A DNA stretch of 36,178 bases from Pseudoalteromonas sp. 3D05 (GTDB taxonomy: Bacteria; Pseudomonadota; Gammaproteobacteria; Enterobacterales; Alteromonadaceae). A program made the translations under genes and the position numbers. Below, in pieces: positions 9,296-17,937 of the stretch (its first letter is position 1; every line of letters starts with the position of its first letter). Where the stretch lies: NCBI RefSeq assembly GCF_002723455.1, contig NZ_PDUS01000019.1, positions 34,092-70,269 on the forward strand. Direction: 5' to 3'. The notes below the pieces were generated by a model. It was not told the origin of the DNA. It did not search any database and saw only the letters and a list, made by a program, of their open reading frames with translations.

Positions 9296-10327
9296 TTATT
9301 TACGGGTTAAAAACATCGCATCACCGTAACTAAAAAAACGGTACTTTTGTTCTATCGCGGTTTGATAAGCAGACATAATATTGTCTTGCCCTGAAAAAGC
9401 ACTCACGAGCATAATCAAAGTCGATTCAGAAAGATGAAAGTTAGTTACCATGGCATCGACTACGTTAAATTGATACCCCGGATAAATAAAAATATCGGTG
9501 TCACCAAAGTAAGTATCAAGCTTACCGCCATGAATTTTAGCCGCCGACTCAAGCGAACGAACAGACGTGGTACCTACCGCGATAACGCGTCCACCGTTTG
9601 CTTTGGTTTTAGCAACCGCAGTAACAACATCATCAGGCACTTCAATGTATTCTGAGTGCATGATGTGGTCATCAACCGAATCAACGCGCACTGGCTGAAA
9701 AGTCCCCGCCCCTACGTGTAATGTGACAAAGGCCATGTTAACCCCTTTATCTTTTAACGCTGCCATAAGCTTATCGTCAAAGTGCAGACCCGCTGTTGGC
9801 GCTGCTACTGCACCTGGTTTTTCACCATAGACAGTTTGATAACGCATACGGTCATCTTCTGTATCAGGGCGGTCAATGTAAGGCGGTAATGGCATGTGAC
9901 CAATATCGTTTAAAATCTCAAGTACATTTTCACTGCCAGTAAATTCAAGCTCAAACAGTTCTGCATGGCGACCTACCATGGTTGCTTTTGCCTTACCTTC
10001 TAAGGTAATAACGGAGCCTTCTTTAGGCGATTTACTTGCACGCACATGAGCCAGCACTCTGTGCTCGTCTAATACCCGCTCAACAAGTACTTCAACTTTA
10101 CCGCCCGATTCTTTTTGCCCATACATGCGAGCAGGAATAACTTTAGTATTGTTAAATACCAGTAAATCGTTTTCATTTACTAATTCCAAAATATCACTAA
10201 ATACTTTGTGCTCTAATGCCCCAGTTGGGCCATCTAAAGTTAGTAAACGGCTACTTGTTCTGTCTTCTTTTGGAAAACGAGCAATAAGCTCATCAGGTAG
10301 GTCAAAACTAAAGTCTGCTACGCGCAT
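9296..10327 (-). CDS. queA: QueA, S-adenosylmethionine:tRNA ribosyltransferase-isomerase
   Basis: 343 residues. QueA moves the ribosyl part of S-adenosylmethionine onto preQ1 in tRNA to give epoxyqueuosine, the step after Tgt. The protein runs from the typical [19 protein letters not shown] through [38 protein letters not shown] and [17 protein letters not shown], all hallmark QueA segments. ATG at 10327 has a weak ribosome-binding sequence. It is transcribed apart from the divergent GGDEF-EAL gene and ends at its own terminator before tgt. Confidence 0.97.
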   Translation of the reverse strand: MRVADFSFDLPDELIARFPKEDRTSSRLLTLDGPTGALEHKVFSDILELVNENDLLVFNNTKVIPARMYGQKESGGKVEVLVERVLDEHRVLAHVRASKSPKEGSVITLEGKAKATMVGRHAELFELEFTGSENVLEILNDIGHMPLPPYIDRPDTEDDRMRYQTVYGEKPGAVAAPTAGLHFDDKLMAALKDKGVNMAFVTLHVGAGTFQPVRVDSVDDHIMHSEYIEVPDDVVTAVAKTKANGGRVIAVGTTSVRSLESAAKIHGGKLDTYFGDTDIFIYPGYQFNVVDAMVTNFHLSESTLIMLVSAFSGQDNIMSAYQTAIEQKYRFFSYGDAMFLTRK

Positions 10328-10360
10328 AACATCTACATCCAGATCAAAAAATTCGCGCCA

Positions 10361-10389
10361 AGTTTAACCCTATCAAACGTATTGCTCAA
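10361..10389 (-). promoter_or_regulatory. Candidate queA promoter
   Basis: On the minus strand TTGAGC (10384-10389) and TAAACT (10361-10366) are 17 bp apart, about 35 bp before the queA ATG. Each hexamer matches consensus at four of six bases. Confidence 0.35.
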
Positions 10390-10417
10390 CTAAGTTTAAA
10401 AACCCAGGAATGTTTTC

Positions 10418-10446
10418 TTGTGGTTAAGGACAAATGGCATTATCCT
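10418..10446 (+). promoter_or_regulatory. Candidate promoter of the REC-REC-PAS-GGDEF-EAL gene
   Basis: TTGTGG (10418-10423), a 17 bp spacer and TATCCT (10441-10446) lie about 45 bp before the ATG at 10490, which follows AGAGGT. Each hexamer has two mismatches to consensus. Confidence 0.4.
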
Positions 10447-10489
10447 AATCTACTGTATTAACATAGGTTGAATAAGAGGTAGTGACGTC

Positions 10490-13006
10490 ATGGCTAAGCA
10501 GCTCCAGTTGCTGATATTAAACGCCAGTGTGGCTGAACGGCAGACTATTAGGTCGACTCTAAGCAAACTTAATGTGTTTACTTTCATTGAGGTCGATGAT
10601 ACCCAGCAAGCATTAGAGCTGCTAAAAAATCAGACTGTTGATATTATTATAACTGGCTTAGATGTCGGTAAAATTGACGGCTGGCGCTTCTCTCGCATGA
10701 TTCGCTCAGGATTATTAAAAACGCCAAAAAACACACCTATTGTACTAACACCCCCTATTTATTGTGAAAGAATCGCTGAAACAACAGCGCGCAGTTATGG
10801 CATTGATGCGGTATTACCGTTTGAACGTCAAGACATGCTGCCTCAGGTACTTGCCAATGTATTATCAACGCATTTAGAAAAAAGTAGCCGTTTAAATCTT
10901 TTACTTATTGAGCTTGACGATAAAAAAGCGGGTGAAATTGAAGAAACATTGGCGCTTAATTTTGCCTGCACCCGCACAAAAACAAATAAACAAGCTTTGG
11001 CAATTTATCTGCAACAAACTTTTTCTATTGTATTGTTAGATGCCACCTCAGCAAATGCCGTGGCGGCAAGCCAACTTGTTGAAGAAATGCTACAACATAA
11101 TCCCAAACAAGCCATAGTAACAATAATAGATACGCGCGATGCAGATTACGCTGAGCAACTACTGCTGTCGGGAGTGACTGATTTTATTCGTACGCCATAC
11201 CAGCCTACGTTTTTGAGCAAGGTATGCGACCATGCCGCGCGCCGCGAAGATTTTATGGTGAGTTATGCTGAGTTTGCCCAAAAAGTAGAGCAATTAAGTC
11301 AAAGCCAAAGCCGCTACAAAGAGCTTTTTTCGGCCCATCAGCGCATCTTGTTACATTTGAATACGGTTGTGCTTGAGTTTGACCAACAAGGTCTTATTCG
11401 GTTTATTAATCCCGCATGGGAATCTCTATCTGGCTTTGGTATTAAACACACCTTAACTAAGTCATTAACTGACTTTTGTGAAGAAGAGTGTAAAGTAAAA
11501 TTACTCGGCACCATTAGTAATATTCTAAATGGCGGCAAAGAGCAGCAAAAAGTAGAAATTCAGATCCAGCATAAAGAAGGGCGTGCTATTTGGGTTGAAT
11601 GCCGTCTACAACTTATTAAAAATAGTAGTAATGCTGCCAGTATAACTGCCACAATAGACAACATCCATGAACGAAAACAAGCGGAACTACAGCTACGCCA
11701 TTTGGCTCTTCATGATACATTAACAGGCCTACACAACCGTTATTACTTTGATCAACAGCTTAACCTTATTTGTCAGCCTGAATATACATTTGCTCAAAGT
11801 GAACATGCACTTATTTACATAGATTTAGATCATTTTAAAATAATTAATGACAGCAAAGGCCATCAGCAAGGTGACATCGTACTCAAAGAGGTCGCACAAC
11901 TTTTCACAGCTAATATCAGTGATGAACATCTAATCTGTCGTATTGGTGGTGATGAGTTTGCTGTTATTTTAAAAAATATGAATCTATTAGATGCGCACTT
12001 AGTTGCTGAAAGCATTTGTATGGCGATTGATGGGCATCAATTTAAATCGGAAGAACAAATTTACTCCATCAGTTGCTCAATCGGTTTAACGCAAATTACA
12101 GCTTCAAATAACGACCCGAGTGAATGTTTAAAGCAAGCAGATATTGCGCTCTATGTTGCAAAAAGTTTGGGTAGAAATTTAGTTCACTGCTATTCAAAAG
12201 ATGATGCCAATCACAACACCTTGCAAGCGGGTCTTGAGTGGGGACACAGCATACGCCAAGCCTTACAGCAAGATCAGATAGAGTTGCATTATCAGCCTAT
12301 TTGGGACTTTAAAAGAGGCGAAGTAGCGTACTTTGAAGCTCTCTTACGCTTAAAGTTAGGCGATGAACTGGTTTACCCAAATCAGTTTATTCCATCGCTT
12401 GAACTTCTCAATGATACATACCTGATGGACCAGTGCGTTATTCGTAATGCGATAGCTGCGATTGCCAAGCACCCAGAGCTCAGCCAAGTAGCTATTAACT
12501 TATCTGCGCAATCATTCTTAGATGAACGCCTGTTACCACATATTGAGTCAACACTGAAAGACTATAATTTGCCGCCGACACGGGTGATCTTTGAAATCAC
12601 TGAGTCTGCTAGTATTAATAACTTAACAGCAACTCGTGCGATGATTGAAAAGCTCAACCGCCTTGGTTGTCACTTTTCAATTGACGATTTTGGCACAGGC
12701 TTCAGCACGTTCAATTACCTCAAGCAATTACCCGCTCAGCATGTCAAAATTGATGGTTCATTTGTAAGAGATATGCTTAACGACCCGATTGATTTAGCAT
12801 TAGTAAAAGCCATTAATGATATCAGCCGTTCTTTAGATAAACGTTCTGTGGCTGAGTATGTTGAAAATAAAGATATTTTCTTAGCATTAAAAGAAATAGG
12901 TGTTGATTATGGACAAGGTTACTTTATAGCACGGCCTCAGCCTGTAGAAAAAATAGCCGATGAGCTCGAAAAAATATCTAAAAATAAAACTTTTTACGAA
13001 CAATAA
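10490..13006 (+). CDS. c-di-GMP protein: REC - REC - PAS - GGDEF - EAL
   Basis: 838 residues, soluble. REC1 (about 5-125) is degenerate: the acidic pocket reads Leu-Asn-Ala-Ser and Gly56 stands where the phospho-acceptor Asp is expected. REC2 (about 135-250) keeps acidic residues (ELDD) and a candidate acceptor Asp184 (IVLLDAT), but the usual Lys of the KP motif is Thr. A PAS domain (about 290-395) and an IHERKQAE linker lead to a GGDEF domain with an intact signature at 486-490. The EAL domain has its signature at 616-618 with NLSAQS, FEITES, IDDFGTGFS, VKIDGSF and GQGYF; the usual AEGVE is AEYVE. Both enzyme domains may be active. No histidine kinase is adjacent. Output pathway unknown. Confidence 0.92.
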   Translation: MAKQLQLLILNASVAERQTIRSTLSKLNVFTFIEVDDTQQALELLKNQTVDIIITGLDVGKIDGWRFSRMIRSGLLKTPKNTPIVLTPPIYCERIAETTARSYGIDAVLPFERQDMLPQVLANVLSTHLEKSSRLNLLLIELDDKKAGEIEETLALNFACTRTKTNKQALAIYLQQTFSIVLLDATSANAVAASQLVEEMLQHNPKQAIVTIIDTRDADYAEQLLLSGVTDFIRTPYQPTFLSKVCDHAARREDFMVSYAEFAQKVEQLSQSQSRYKELFSAHQRILLHLNTVVLEFDQQGLIRFINPAWESLSGFGIKHTLTKSLTDFCEEECKVKLLGTISNILNGGKEQQKVEIQIQHKEGRAIWVECRLQLIKNSSNAASITATIDNIHERKQAELQLRHLALHDTLTGLHNRYYFDQQLNLICQPEYTFAQSEHALIYIDLDHFKIINDSKGHQQGDIVLKEVAQLFTANISDEHLICRIGGDEFAVILKNMNLLDAHLVAESICMAIDGHQFKSEEQIYSISCSIGLTQITASNNDPSECLKQADIALYVAKSLGRNLVHCYSKDDANHNTLQAGLEWGHSIRQALQQDQIELHYQPIWDFKRGEVAYFEALLRLKLGDELVYPNQFIPSLELLNDTYLMDQCVIRNAIAAIAKHPELSQVAINLSAQSFLDERLLPHIESTLKDYNLPPTRVIFEITESASINNLTATRAMIEKLNRLGCHFSIDDFGTGFSTFNYLKQLPAQHVKIDGSFVRDMLNDPIDLALVKAINDISRSLDKRSVAEYVENKDIFLALKEIGVDYGQGYFIARPQPVEKIADELEKISKNKTFYEQ

Positions 13007-13100
13007 CCTAGCTTGAGCATTACAAATTTATACATTTTTAACCAATTTTATACTTTCATCTAGCCGTAACTCTTCTATACTTTTACTCGACGTTGTTAAA

Positions 13101-13140
13101 TGTCTTGCTTATAAACAGATAGACAAAAATAAACAAGACA
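13101..13140. other. Spaced inverted repeat in the 13007-13216 intergenic region
   Basis: TGTCTTG (13101-13107) and CAAGACA (13134-13140) are a perfect 7 bp inverted repeat 26 bp apart. It could be a weak hairpin or protein site, or chance. The rest of this 210 bp AT-rich gap shows no clear terminator for the preceding gene and no promoter I can fix for the following one. Confidence 0.3.
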
Positions 13141-13216
13141 TCATAGATTGACAAGAACATACCATTATAAAATAACATGCTGTTTTTGGTGGTTTTGTCG
13201 ATTAAGGAGCTAGGTT

Positions 13217-13441
13217 ATGGTGCAATTGATCGTGTTAATACTAATAGTGAACTTGGGTATAGCGTACCAATGCTATAAATATGCCACTAGAAAAGGTTAC
13301 CCTAAAACTACGTTTGCCTGCTTAGGCCTAGTACCGTATTTTAATTTAGTTGTCTGGGTCTACTTGTTGTTTCTGCCTGATATTACCCACCTCAATAAAC
13401 AATTTGAATTTGAAGGTCATAATGAAAAGCAGCCATTATAA
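13217..13441 (+). CDS. Small two-helix membrane protein, unknown
   Basis: 74 residues. Two hydrophobic stretches (about 2-18 and 34-53) are joined by a basic loop (KYATRKGYPKTT), so both ends probably lie on the same side of the inner membrane. The tail is polar and acidic. The start is ATG, with AAGGAGCTAGGTT ahead at good spacing, which supports real translation. I do not recognise a family. It stands alone between a c-di-GMP gene and the convergent sigma operon, and its last codons form part of a hairpin. Confidence 0.65.
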   Translation: MVQLIVLILIVNLGIAYQCYKYATRKGYPKTTFACLGLVPYFNLVVWVYLLFLPDITHLNKQFEFEGHNEKQPL

Positions 13442-13457
13442 ATGACTGCTTTTCATT
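13421..13457. terminator. Long hairpin between convergent genes
   Basis: AATGAAAAGCAG (13421-13432) pairs perfectly with CTGCTTTTCATT (13446-13457), and an inner CATT/AATG extends it past one mismatch to a 3-base loop. It overlaps the last codons of the small membrane protein and sits just after the end of the coiled-coil lipoprotein gene. It is probably a bidirectional terminator, though the T-tracts are weak on both sides. Confidence 0.55.
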
Positions 13458-13468
13458 CTAAATTTTTA

Positions 13469-14380
13469 CTAAAATTGGTAACTAACGGCTTTACGTGCCA
13501 ACTCACTGGCCTTAGTTTCACCAATCACACATTTTTTTATATCGCTTTTATTAAATACCTTAATTAAACTTTTACTGTTTTGCCCCAAGCCCCCTAACAC
13601 AAAACTAACATGCTCATTATTTGGTAAGCTGCGCAGCCCACTACCATAGTCACAAAGCGTTAAACTAATACTTTGGCTAATTTTTTCGAGTAACTGCTTT
13701 TGCTCTTCGGCTTTTTGTTTCTCGCGTTGTGCTTGTTTAGCACTAATTTCTTGGCGTGCTTTTTTCTGTTCCTTTGTCAGCTTAGTTTGTTGTTTTTCGA
13801 GTGCTTTAATCTCTTTTTCTACGCTTTTTTTACGCGCTGCTAACTCTTTTTCCTCAGCGCTGTTGTCATGACGTGTCGCGAATTCTAAATCTCGTTTCTC
13901 TCGTTCTAAGTCACGTAACTCGCGGCTCACATCTCGCTCTTTCTCAGCGATGTCGCGCACTTTCTCCGCTCCATCACGCATTACTTCCATTGCATGTTGA
14001 TACGCTTCTCGTGAAGACTCTACTGCCTGTTCACTGATGATTTCGACGTGATCACTGATAAATTCAATGTTCACATCTGAAAAATCAATGTCAGGCATAG
14101 GAGGCAATGGAGCATCGGGTGCCCCGCTAAAAATAGCGTGCCAGCGATTTGCCCCTCTAATATCTAATTCGAACACTATGCCTTGTTTAGCGAAGTAGTT
14201 TGCGTTTATGGCGCGCACTTTTTTATCCGTATCTTGCTTTAACGCCGTACTAAGTATGTTTTCCATTATGCTAACTTCACGGGCAATTGCACTCAATTGT
14301 TCAGGTGCTTGCGCTAGCGATTGAACACTTGCACACCCAGTTGCAATAGCGATAACACTACACATCATCATTTTTTTCAT
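13469..14380 (-). CDS. Coiled-coil lipoprotein in the ECF sigma operon, unknown
   Basis: 303 residues. The start MKKMMMCSVIAIATGCAS looks like a lipoprotein signal with Cys16 as the acylated residue. Residues about 35-115 are globular, ending in a Pro/Asp-rich stretch (APLPPMPDIDF). From about 124 to 235 the sequence is a highly charged Lys/Glu/Arg coiled coil with EKERDVSRELRDLEREKRD-like heptads. The C-terminal domain has two cysteines (LCDYG, KKCVIG) that could form a disulfide. ATG at 14380 follows AGGAG and lies 9 bp after the upstream stop, so it is co-transcribed with the sigma factor and the membrane protein. It may be an envelope sensor or a target of the sigma factor; this is inferred from context. 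Confidence 0.75.
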   Translation of the reverse strand: MKKMMMCSVIAIATGCASVQSLAQAPEQLSAIAREVSIMENILSTALKQDTDKKVRAINANYFAKQGIVFELDIRGANRWHAIFSGAPDAPLPPMPDIDFSDVNIEFISDHVEIISEQAVESSREAYQHAMEVMRDGAEKVRDIAEKERDVSRELRDLEREKRDLEFATRHDNSAEEKELAARKKSVEKEIKALEKQQTKLTKEQKKARQEISAKQAQREKQKAEEQKQLLEKISQSISLTLCDYGSGLRSLPNNEHVSFVLGGLGQNSKSLIKVFNKSDIKKCVIGETKASELARKAVSYQF

Positions 14381-14389
14381 GATTTACTC

Positions 14390-14980
14390 CTAATTTTTTG
14401 CGATAGCAGCCATGGGCTGCGCTTGAACTTGTTCGGCTATATCATTTAACTGCATTCGCAGATAAGCGTGATCTTGAGCTCGTTGAGTTTTTATATAACT
14501 AATTAAACTATTGATGTCTTCTTGGCGCTCGACCCGCCCGGTCGCTATGGCTTCTTTAGTTAATTGATACATATACTGTTGTTGCAGCTCATTTTGTGCC
14601 GAAATAATATTTTGTAGTTGGTCTATTTGCTTTTGCTGGGATTGCAACAGTGTTGTTTGCTTTGCCAGTTGCACCGACAACTCATCTTGATCATTTTTAT
14701 GTGGCACTAAAAACAGCAAAGCGCACACTATAATCGAGGCTGCAACGGCCCAGGTAGCACTATTGCTTTGGTTGTTGTACCTTGCTTTTACCCCTAAAGT
14801 GGATGATCGGTTCCAATCAGGCACATGTTGCTGTTTATAGTCACGGCTTTGCGCTTGCCAGCGCTGTGCTTGTGCTAGCATGACACTGTATTGCGGGCTC
14901 GCTTTTAATTGCTCGAGCGCCTCATCTGTCATTGGCTTGCCTTCTAACCATTGTTCAAAAAGCGCGTCTAAATTAGCCAT
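14390..14980 (-). CDS. Single-pass membrane protein, probable anti-sigma factor
   Basis: 196 residues: a cytosolic N-terminal part (1-73), one membrane helix (about 76-93, ATWAVAASIIVCALLFLV) and an outer Gln-rich coiled-coil region (about 100-140) with a polar tail. The layout and position right after an ECF sigma gene fit a membrane anti-sigma factor. The zinc-type HxxxCxxC motif is absent, so it would be a non-ZAS type. ATG at 14980 follows a strong GGAGGC; a TTG three bases upstream is the alternative. Its start overlaps the sigma stop by 8 bp, suggesting translational coupling and fixed stoichiometry. Sequence similarity to a named anti-sigma family was not recognised. Confidence 0.7.
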   Translation of the reverse strand: MANLDALFEQWLEGKPMTDEALEQLKASPQYSVMLAQAQRWQAQSRDYKQQHVPDWNRSSTLGVKARYNNQSNSATWAVAASIIVCALLFLVPHKNDQDELSVQLAKQTTLLQSQQKQIDQLQNIISAQNELQQQYMYQLTKEAIATGRVERQEDINSLISYIKTQRAQDHAYLRMQLNDIAEQVQAQPMAAIAKN

Positions 14981-15515
14981 CAACGGCCTCCAAATGTACT
15001 TTTAATTTACCTAATGCACTGTATAAACGTGATTTAGCTGTATTGGTTGATATGTCTAACTGCAGTGCAATTTCATCAAACGTACAATGCTGAAAAAACT
15101 TTAACTCCACCACCAAACGTTGCTCCCAAGGTAGATTATTCATCATCACTTTGAGCTGATTATGCTCTAATTGCACGATTTGATTGTGTTCAAGCTCACC
15201 GTGCTTGCACGTTTGCTCAGGCGTATCATCGAGCGGCTGATAGATACGCCGGCGGCGATAAAATTCAACCCCGCGACGATGCACTATTTGAAATACCCAG
15301 GTATTGAAACTGGCGTCACCGCGAAAGTTAGGCAAACTTTTATACACAGAAATAAACACTTCCTGCATCAAATCCATTGCATCATCGGGATTGCTAAGCA
15401 TACGTAAGCAATGATTATAAACGTGGCTCTCATACTGCTTAACGAGCTTGATCCAGGCTCGCTTATTACCCTGCTGCGCTTTTTGAATTAAAGTCTCTTG
15501 CGATTGAAAAAACAC
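14973..15515 (-). CDS. ECF-family RNA polymerase sigma factor (RpoE-like)
   Basis: 180 residues with sigma region 2 (about 20-95: NHCLRMLSNPDDAMDLMQEV, FRGDASFNTWVFQIVHRR) and region 4 (about 125-175: LPWEQRLVVELKFF, TFDEIALQLDISTNTAKSRL) and no regions 1 or 3, as expected of the extracytoplasmic-function group. It directs RNA polymerase to a small stress regulon. The start is GTG at 15515. It is the first gene of a three-gene operon with a membrane protein and a coiled-coil lipoprotein. It is not the canonical rpoE locus, because rseA, rseB and rseC are absent. The signal is unknown. Confidence 0.9.
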   Translation of the reverse strand: MFFQSQETLIQKAQQGNKRAWIKLVKQYESHVYNHCLRMLSNPDDAMDLMQEVFISVYKSLPNFRGDASFNTWVFQIVHRRGVEFYRRRRIYQPLDDTPEQTCKHGELEHNQIVQLEHNQLKVMMNNLPWEQRLVVELKFFQHCTFDEIALQLDISTNTAKSRLYSALGKLKVHLEAVDG

Positions 15516-15551
15516 GGTTCTCAGTTTTTAGTTTATTTACTTATTATCTTA

Positions 15552-15577
15552 GTCGAGGGAGTGAGGTGAATAGTTTG
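15552..15577 (-). promoter_or_regulatory. Possible autoregulated ECF-type promoter
   Basis: On the minus strand CAAAC is followed after about 17 bp by CGAC, resembling ECF -35 (AAC) and -10 (CGWC-like) elements, roughly 40 bp before the sigma gene GTG. ECF operons often autoregulate. The match is short, so it is only a candidate. Confidence 0.3.
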
Positions 15578-15589
15578 AAAAATTAAAAA

Positions 15590-15612
15590 AAAGCGCAATT
15601 AAATTGCGCTTT
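15590..15612 (-). terminator. Intrinsic terminator of oxyR
   Basis: The near-perfect palindrome AAAGCGCAATT / AATTGCGCTTT is followed on the minus strand by a run of eight T and further T-rich sequence. It lies 16 bp after the oxyR stop and just before the sigma operon start region. Confidence 0.85.
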
Positions 15613-15627
15613 GTTGAGTTTAAAAAA

Positions 15628-16536
15628 TTAAACTTGGCACTGCTTGGTTAAAAAGTCCTTCAGCGCTTGGCTAAAAAGCCTAAAATCACGAATTCGACCG
15701 GTAGTTTTACGCCATAAGATACCTATATCACGATAAGCATCACCCTTTGAGGGGGTCGCGAGCATGTTCTTGTTTGCTAAAATTCCGGCATTGATAGCCA
15801 TTTGCGGCAAGAAGGTCACGCCAAGCTGATATTCGACCATACTAAGCAAAGTATGCAAGCTGGCTGCTTCAAACGGATTAATGCAGCTTGAACGATTTAA
15901 GTGGCAAGCACTCAACGCATGGCCTGTCATACAGTGCTCCCGTTCTAGTAAGAAGACACTTGCATCAGGCAATAAATTAAAGTCTTCTATACCTGCTGCG
16001 GGCTTATATTCTGCATGATGCACTAAACTAAAATGATCTTGTGCCAGTACCTGAGTATGAAATTTATCGGTTTCATAAGGTAATGCTAATAGCGCTAAAT
16101 CTATATGCCCATGCTCTAACTTATCAAGCAGGCTGTCGCTGGTATCTTCTACAAGCACCAGTTCGAGATCGCTAAATTGCTGCTGACAAAAATGATAAAG
16201 AGGCGCCGCGATAAAACTTGCGATTGTTGGTATAACACCGAGGGTCAACTTACCACTCAGTGGATTAAGGTGGCTTTTAGTTAACTCTTTAACACTCATG
16301 GTATCGTCGATAATTTTTCGAGCGCGCTCAACCACTTCTTCACCAACAGCAGTAAACATTAAGCTGCGGTTTTCTCTCTCAATAAGCTGGCAGCCGAGGG
16401 TTTCCTCAAGCGTTTGAATTGCGCTACTTAATGTCGATTGACCAATAAAACAGGCACTTGCTGCGCGGCCAAAGTGTTGATGCTGATGCACAGCCAATAG
16501 ATACTGTAGCTGTTTGATACTGGGTAGATTAGTCAT
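15628..16536 (-). CDS. oxyR: OxyR, peroxide-sensing LysR-type regulator
   Basis: 302 residues with an N-terminal LysR winged helix (about 5-64) and a periplasmic-binding-protein-like sensor domain. Cys202 and Cys211 (EHCMTGHALSAC) sit nine residues apart in the context of E. coli OxyR Cys199/Cys208, the redox disulfide pair, which distinguishes OxyR from other LysR proteins. It activates catalase, peroxiredoxin and related genes under H2O2; none of these targets is adjacent here. ATG at 16536 follows AGGTAA. Its promoter must lie in the short gap that also holds the pit terminator. Confidence 0.93.
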   Translation of the reverse strand: MTNLPSIKQLQYLLAVHQHQHFGRAASACFIGQSTLSSAIQTLEETLGCQLIERENRSLMFTAVGEEVVERARKIIDDTMSVKELTKSHLNPLSGKLTLGVIPTIASFIAAPLYHFCQQQFSDLELVLVEDTSDSLLDKLEHGHIDLALLALPYETDKFHTQVLAQDHFSLVHHAEYKPAAGIEDFNLLPDASVFLLEREHCMTGHALSACHLNRSSCINPFEAASLHTLLSMVEYQLGVTFLPQMAINAGILANKNMLATPSKGDAYRDIGILWRKTTGRIRDFRLFSQALKDFLTKQCQV

Positions 16537-16557
16537 TACTTTTGTTACCTACAAATA

Positions 16558-16592
16558 AAAAGACCCCAATACCGAGGGCATTGAGATCTTTT
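16558..16592 (-). terminator. Intrinsic terminator of the DUF47-pit operon
   Basis: Positions 16558-16573 and 16577-16592 pair over all 16 positions in RNA, three as G-U, around a 3-base loop. On the minus strand T-rich sequence follows. It ends the pit transcript 38 bp after its stop and lies only about 20 bp from the oxyR ATG, inside the oxyR promoter region. Confidence 0.8.
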
Positions 16593-16629
16593 CAAGCTAA
16601 AAGTCTGTGCTACTTAAAAGCTACGGGAA

Positions 16630-17898
16630 TTAGACTCCGAACGCAGTTCTTAATATGTAGAAAATAACAATAGCAAGACCTGCACCAACTGGCAATGTAA
16701 TTACCCAAGAAACCACAATGTTTCTTACTACACCCATATTAAGTGCGGCAATACCACGCGCCATACCTACACCTAACACCGCACCAACAAGGGTTTGTGT
16801 GGTTGAGATAGGTAAACCTGTGCCAGATGCAATTACAACAGTTGAAGCAGCTGCAAGCTCAGCAGCAAAACCGCGGCTAGGTGTTAAATGTGTAATACCT
16901 TCACCAATTGTTTTGATTACTTTCTTACCTAAAATAGCAAGACCAGCAACAATACCAATACCACCCAGCGGTAATATCCACCATGCTAGTGCAGCTTTCT
17001 TAGCAATTTCACCATTGTTTTCAACTATATTTACAACTGCAGCCAATGGACCAATTGCGTTAGCAACATCGTTTGAACCATGGGCAAATGCCATACAACA
17101 TGCAGTTAGTACCATTAAGATTGCAAACACTTTTTCAACATTGTTGAACTGCATTTTTTTATCCGCTTGCGGGTCTATCTTCAAGCGAGAAATAGCAACT
17201 TTTCCTAGTAAACCTACGACTACTGCAATGGCGATAGCTAAGGCATAACCTTCAACAGCGCCTAGATTCACACCTATATGCTTTAGGCCTTTTTTGATAG
17301 TAACCAAAGACATAATAAAACCAGCTAAGCCCATATAGATTGGTACAAAGCGTTTAGCATTTTTAAGTGGAGATTCGGTATCGAAAATCAACTTTTGCGC
17401 ACTCATAAATATTAAGTATGCAATAAAGCCTGAAATAGCAGGTGTTACAATCCAACTGCCTACGATACCCGCAACTTTACCCCATTGAATAGCTTCACTA
17501 CCTACTGCTACAAGGGCGAAACCAATGATAGCACCGATGATTGAGTGAGTTGTTGAAACAGGCCAACCTAAGAACGAGGCAATGAGTAACCAACTACCTG
17601 CTGCAAAAAGCGCTGAAATCATACCCAGCACCATCAATTCAGGGATATCCATAAATGGTGTTGAATCGATAATACCTTTACGAATTGTTGATGTTACCTC
17701 GCCACCGGCCAGATAAGCACCTGCAAATTCAAACACCATAGCAATTAAAATTGCTTGTTTGATTGTGAGTGCTTTTGAACCAACTGATGTCCCCATCGCA
17801 TTGGCGACGTCATTCGCACCAATACCATAAGCCATAAAAAAACCGACAGCAGCGGCAATTAAAATTAATACCGTGCCATAAGATGCAATGATATCCAT
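16630..17898 (-). CDS. pit: Pit-family low-affinity phosphate transporter
   Basis: 422 residues with about ten to twelve membrane segments. It carries the duplicated PiT signature: GANDVANAMGTSVGSKALT near the N-terminus and AHGSNDVANAIGPLAAVV in the second half, with GWPVSTTHSIIGAI and GLPISTTQTLVGAV as the paired second motif. PiT proteins import metal-phosphate complexes or phosphate using H+ or Na+. ATG at 17898 follows AAGGT. It lies 39 bp after a PhoU-like DUF47 gene, a common pair in which the DUF47 protein is thought to control the transporter. No Pho box was seen for this operon, fitting a phosphate-replete role. Confidence 0.93.
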   Translation of the reverse strand: MDIIASYGTVLILIAAAVGFFMAYGIGANDVANAMGTSVGSKALTIKQAILIAMVFEFAGAYLAGGEVTSTIRKGIIDSTPFMDIPELMVLGMISALFAAGSWLLIASFLGWPVSTTHSIIGAIIGFALVAVGSEAIQWGKVAGIVGSWIVTPAISGFIAYLIFMSAQKLIFDTESPLKNAKRFVPIYMGLAGFIMSLVTIKKGLKHIGVNLGAVEGYALAIAIAVVVGLLGKVAISRLKIDPQADKKMQFNNVEKVFAILMVLTACCMAFAHGSNDVANAIGPLAAVVNIVENNGEIAKKAALAWWILPLGGIGIVAGLAILGKKVIKTIGEGITHLTPSRGFAAELAAASTVVIASGTGLPISTTQTLVGAVLGVGMARGIAALNMGVVRNIVVSWVITLPVGAGLAIVIFYILRTAFGV

Positions 17899-17937
17899 TG
17901 TGTAACCTTAATCTTTCGTTATTGAACTGAGTGTAAA

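Noticed and set aside
16718..17248. A 176-codon open frame on the plus strand opposite pit
   Set aside because: It is antisense to a clear transporter gene, has Thr/Ala/Pro-rich content typical of shadow frames, and lacks a ribosome-binding site and recognisable domains.
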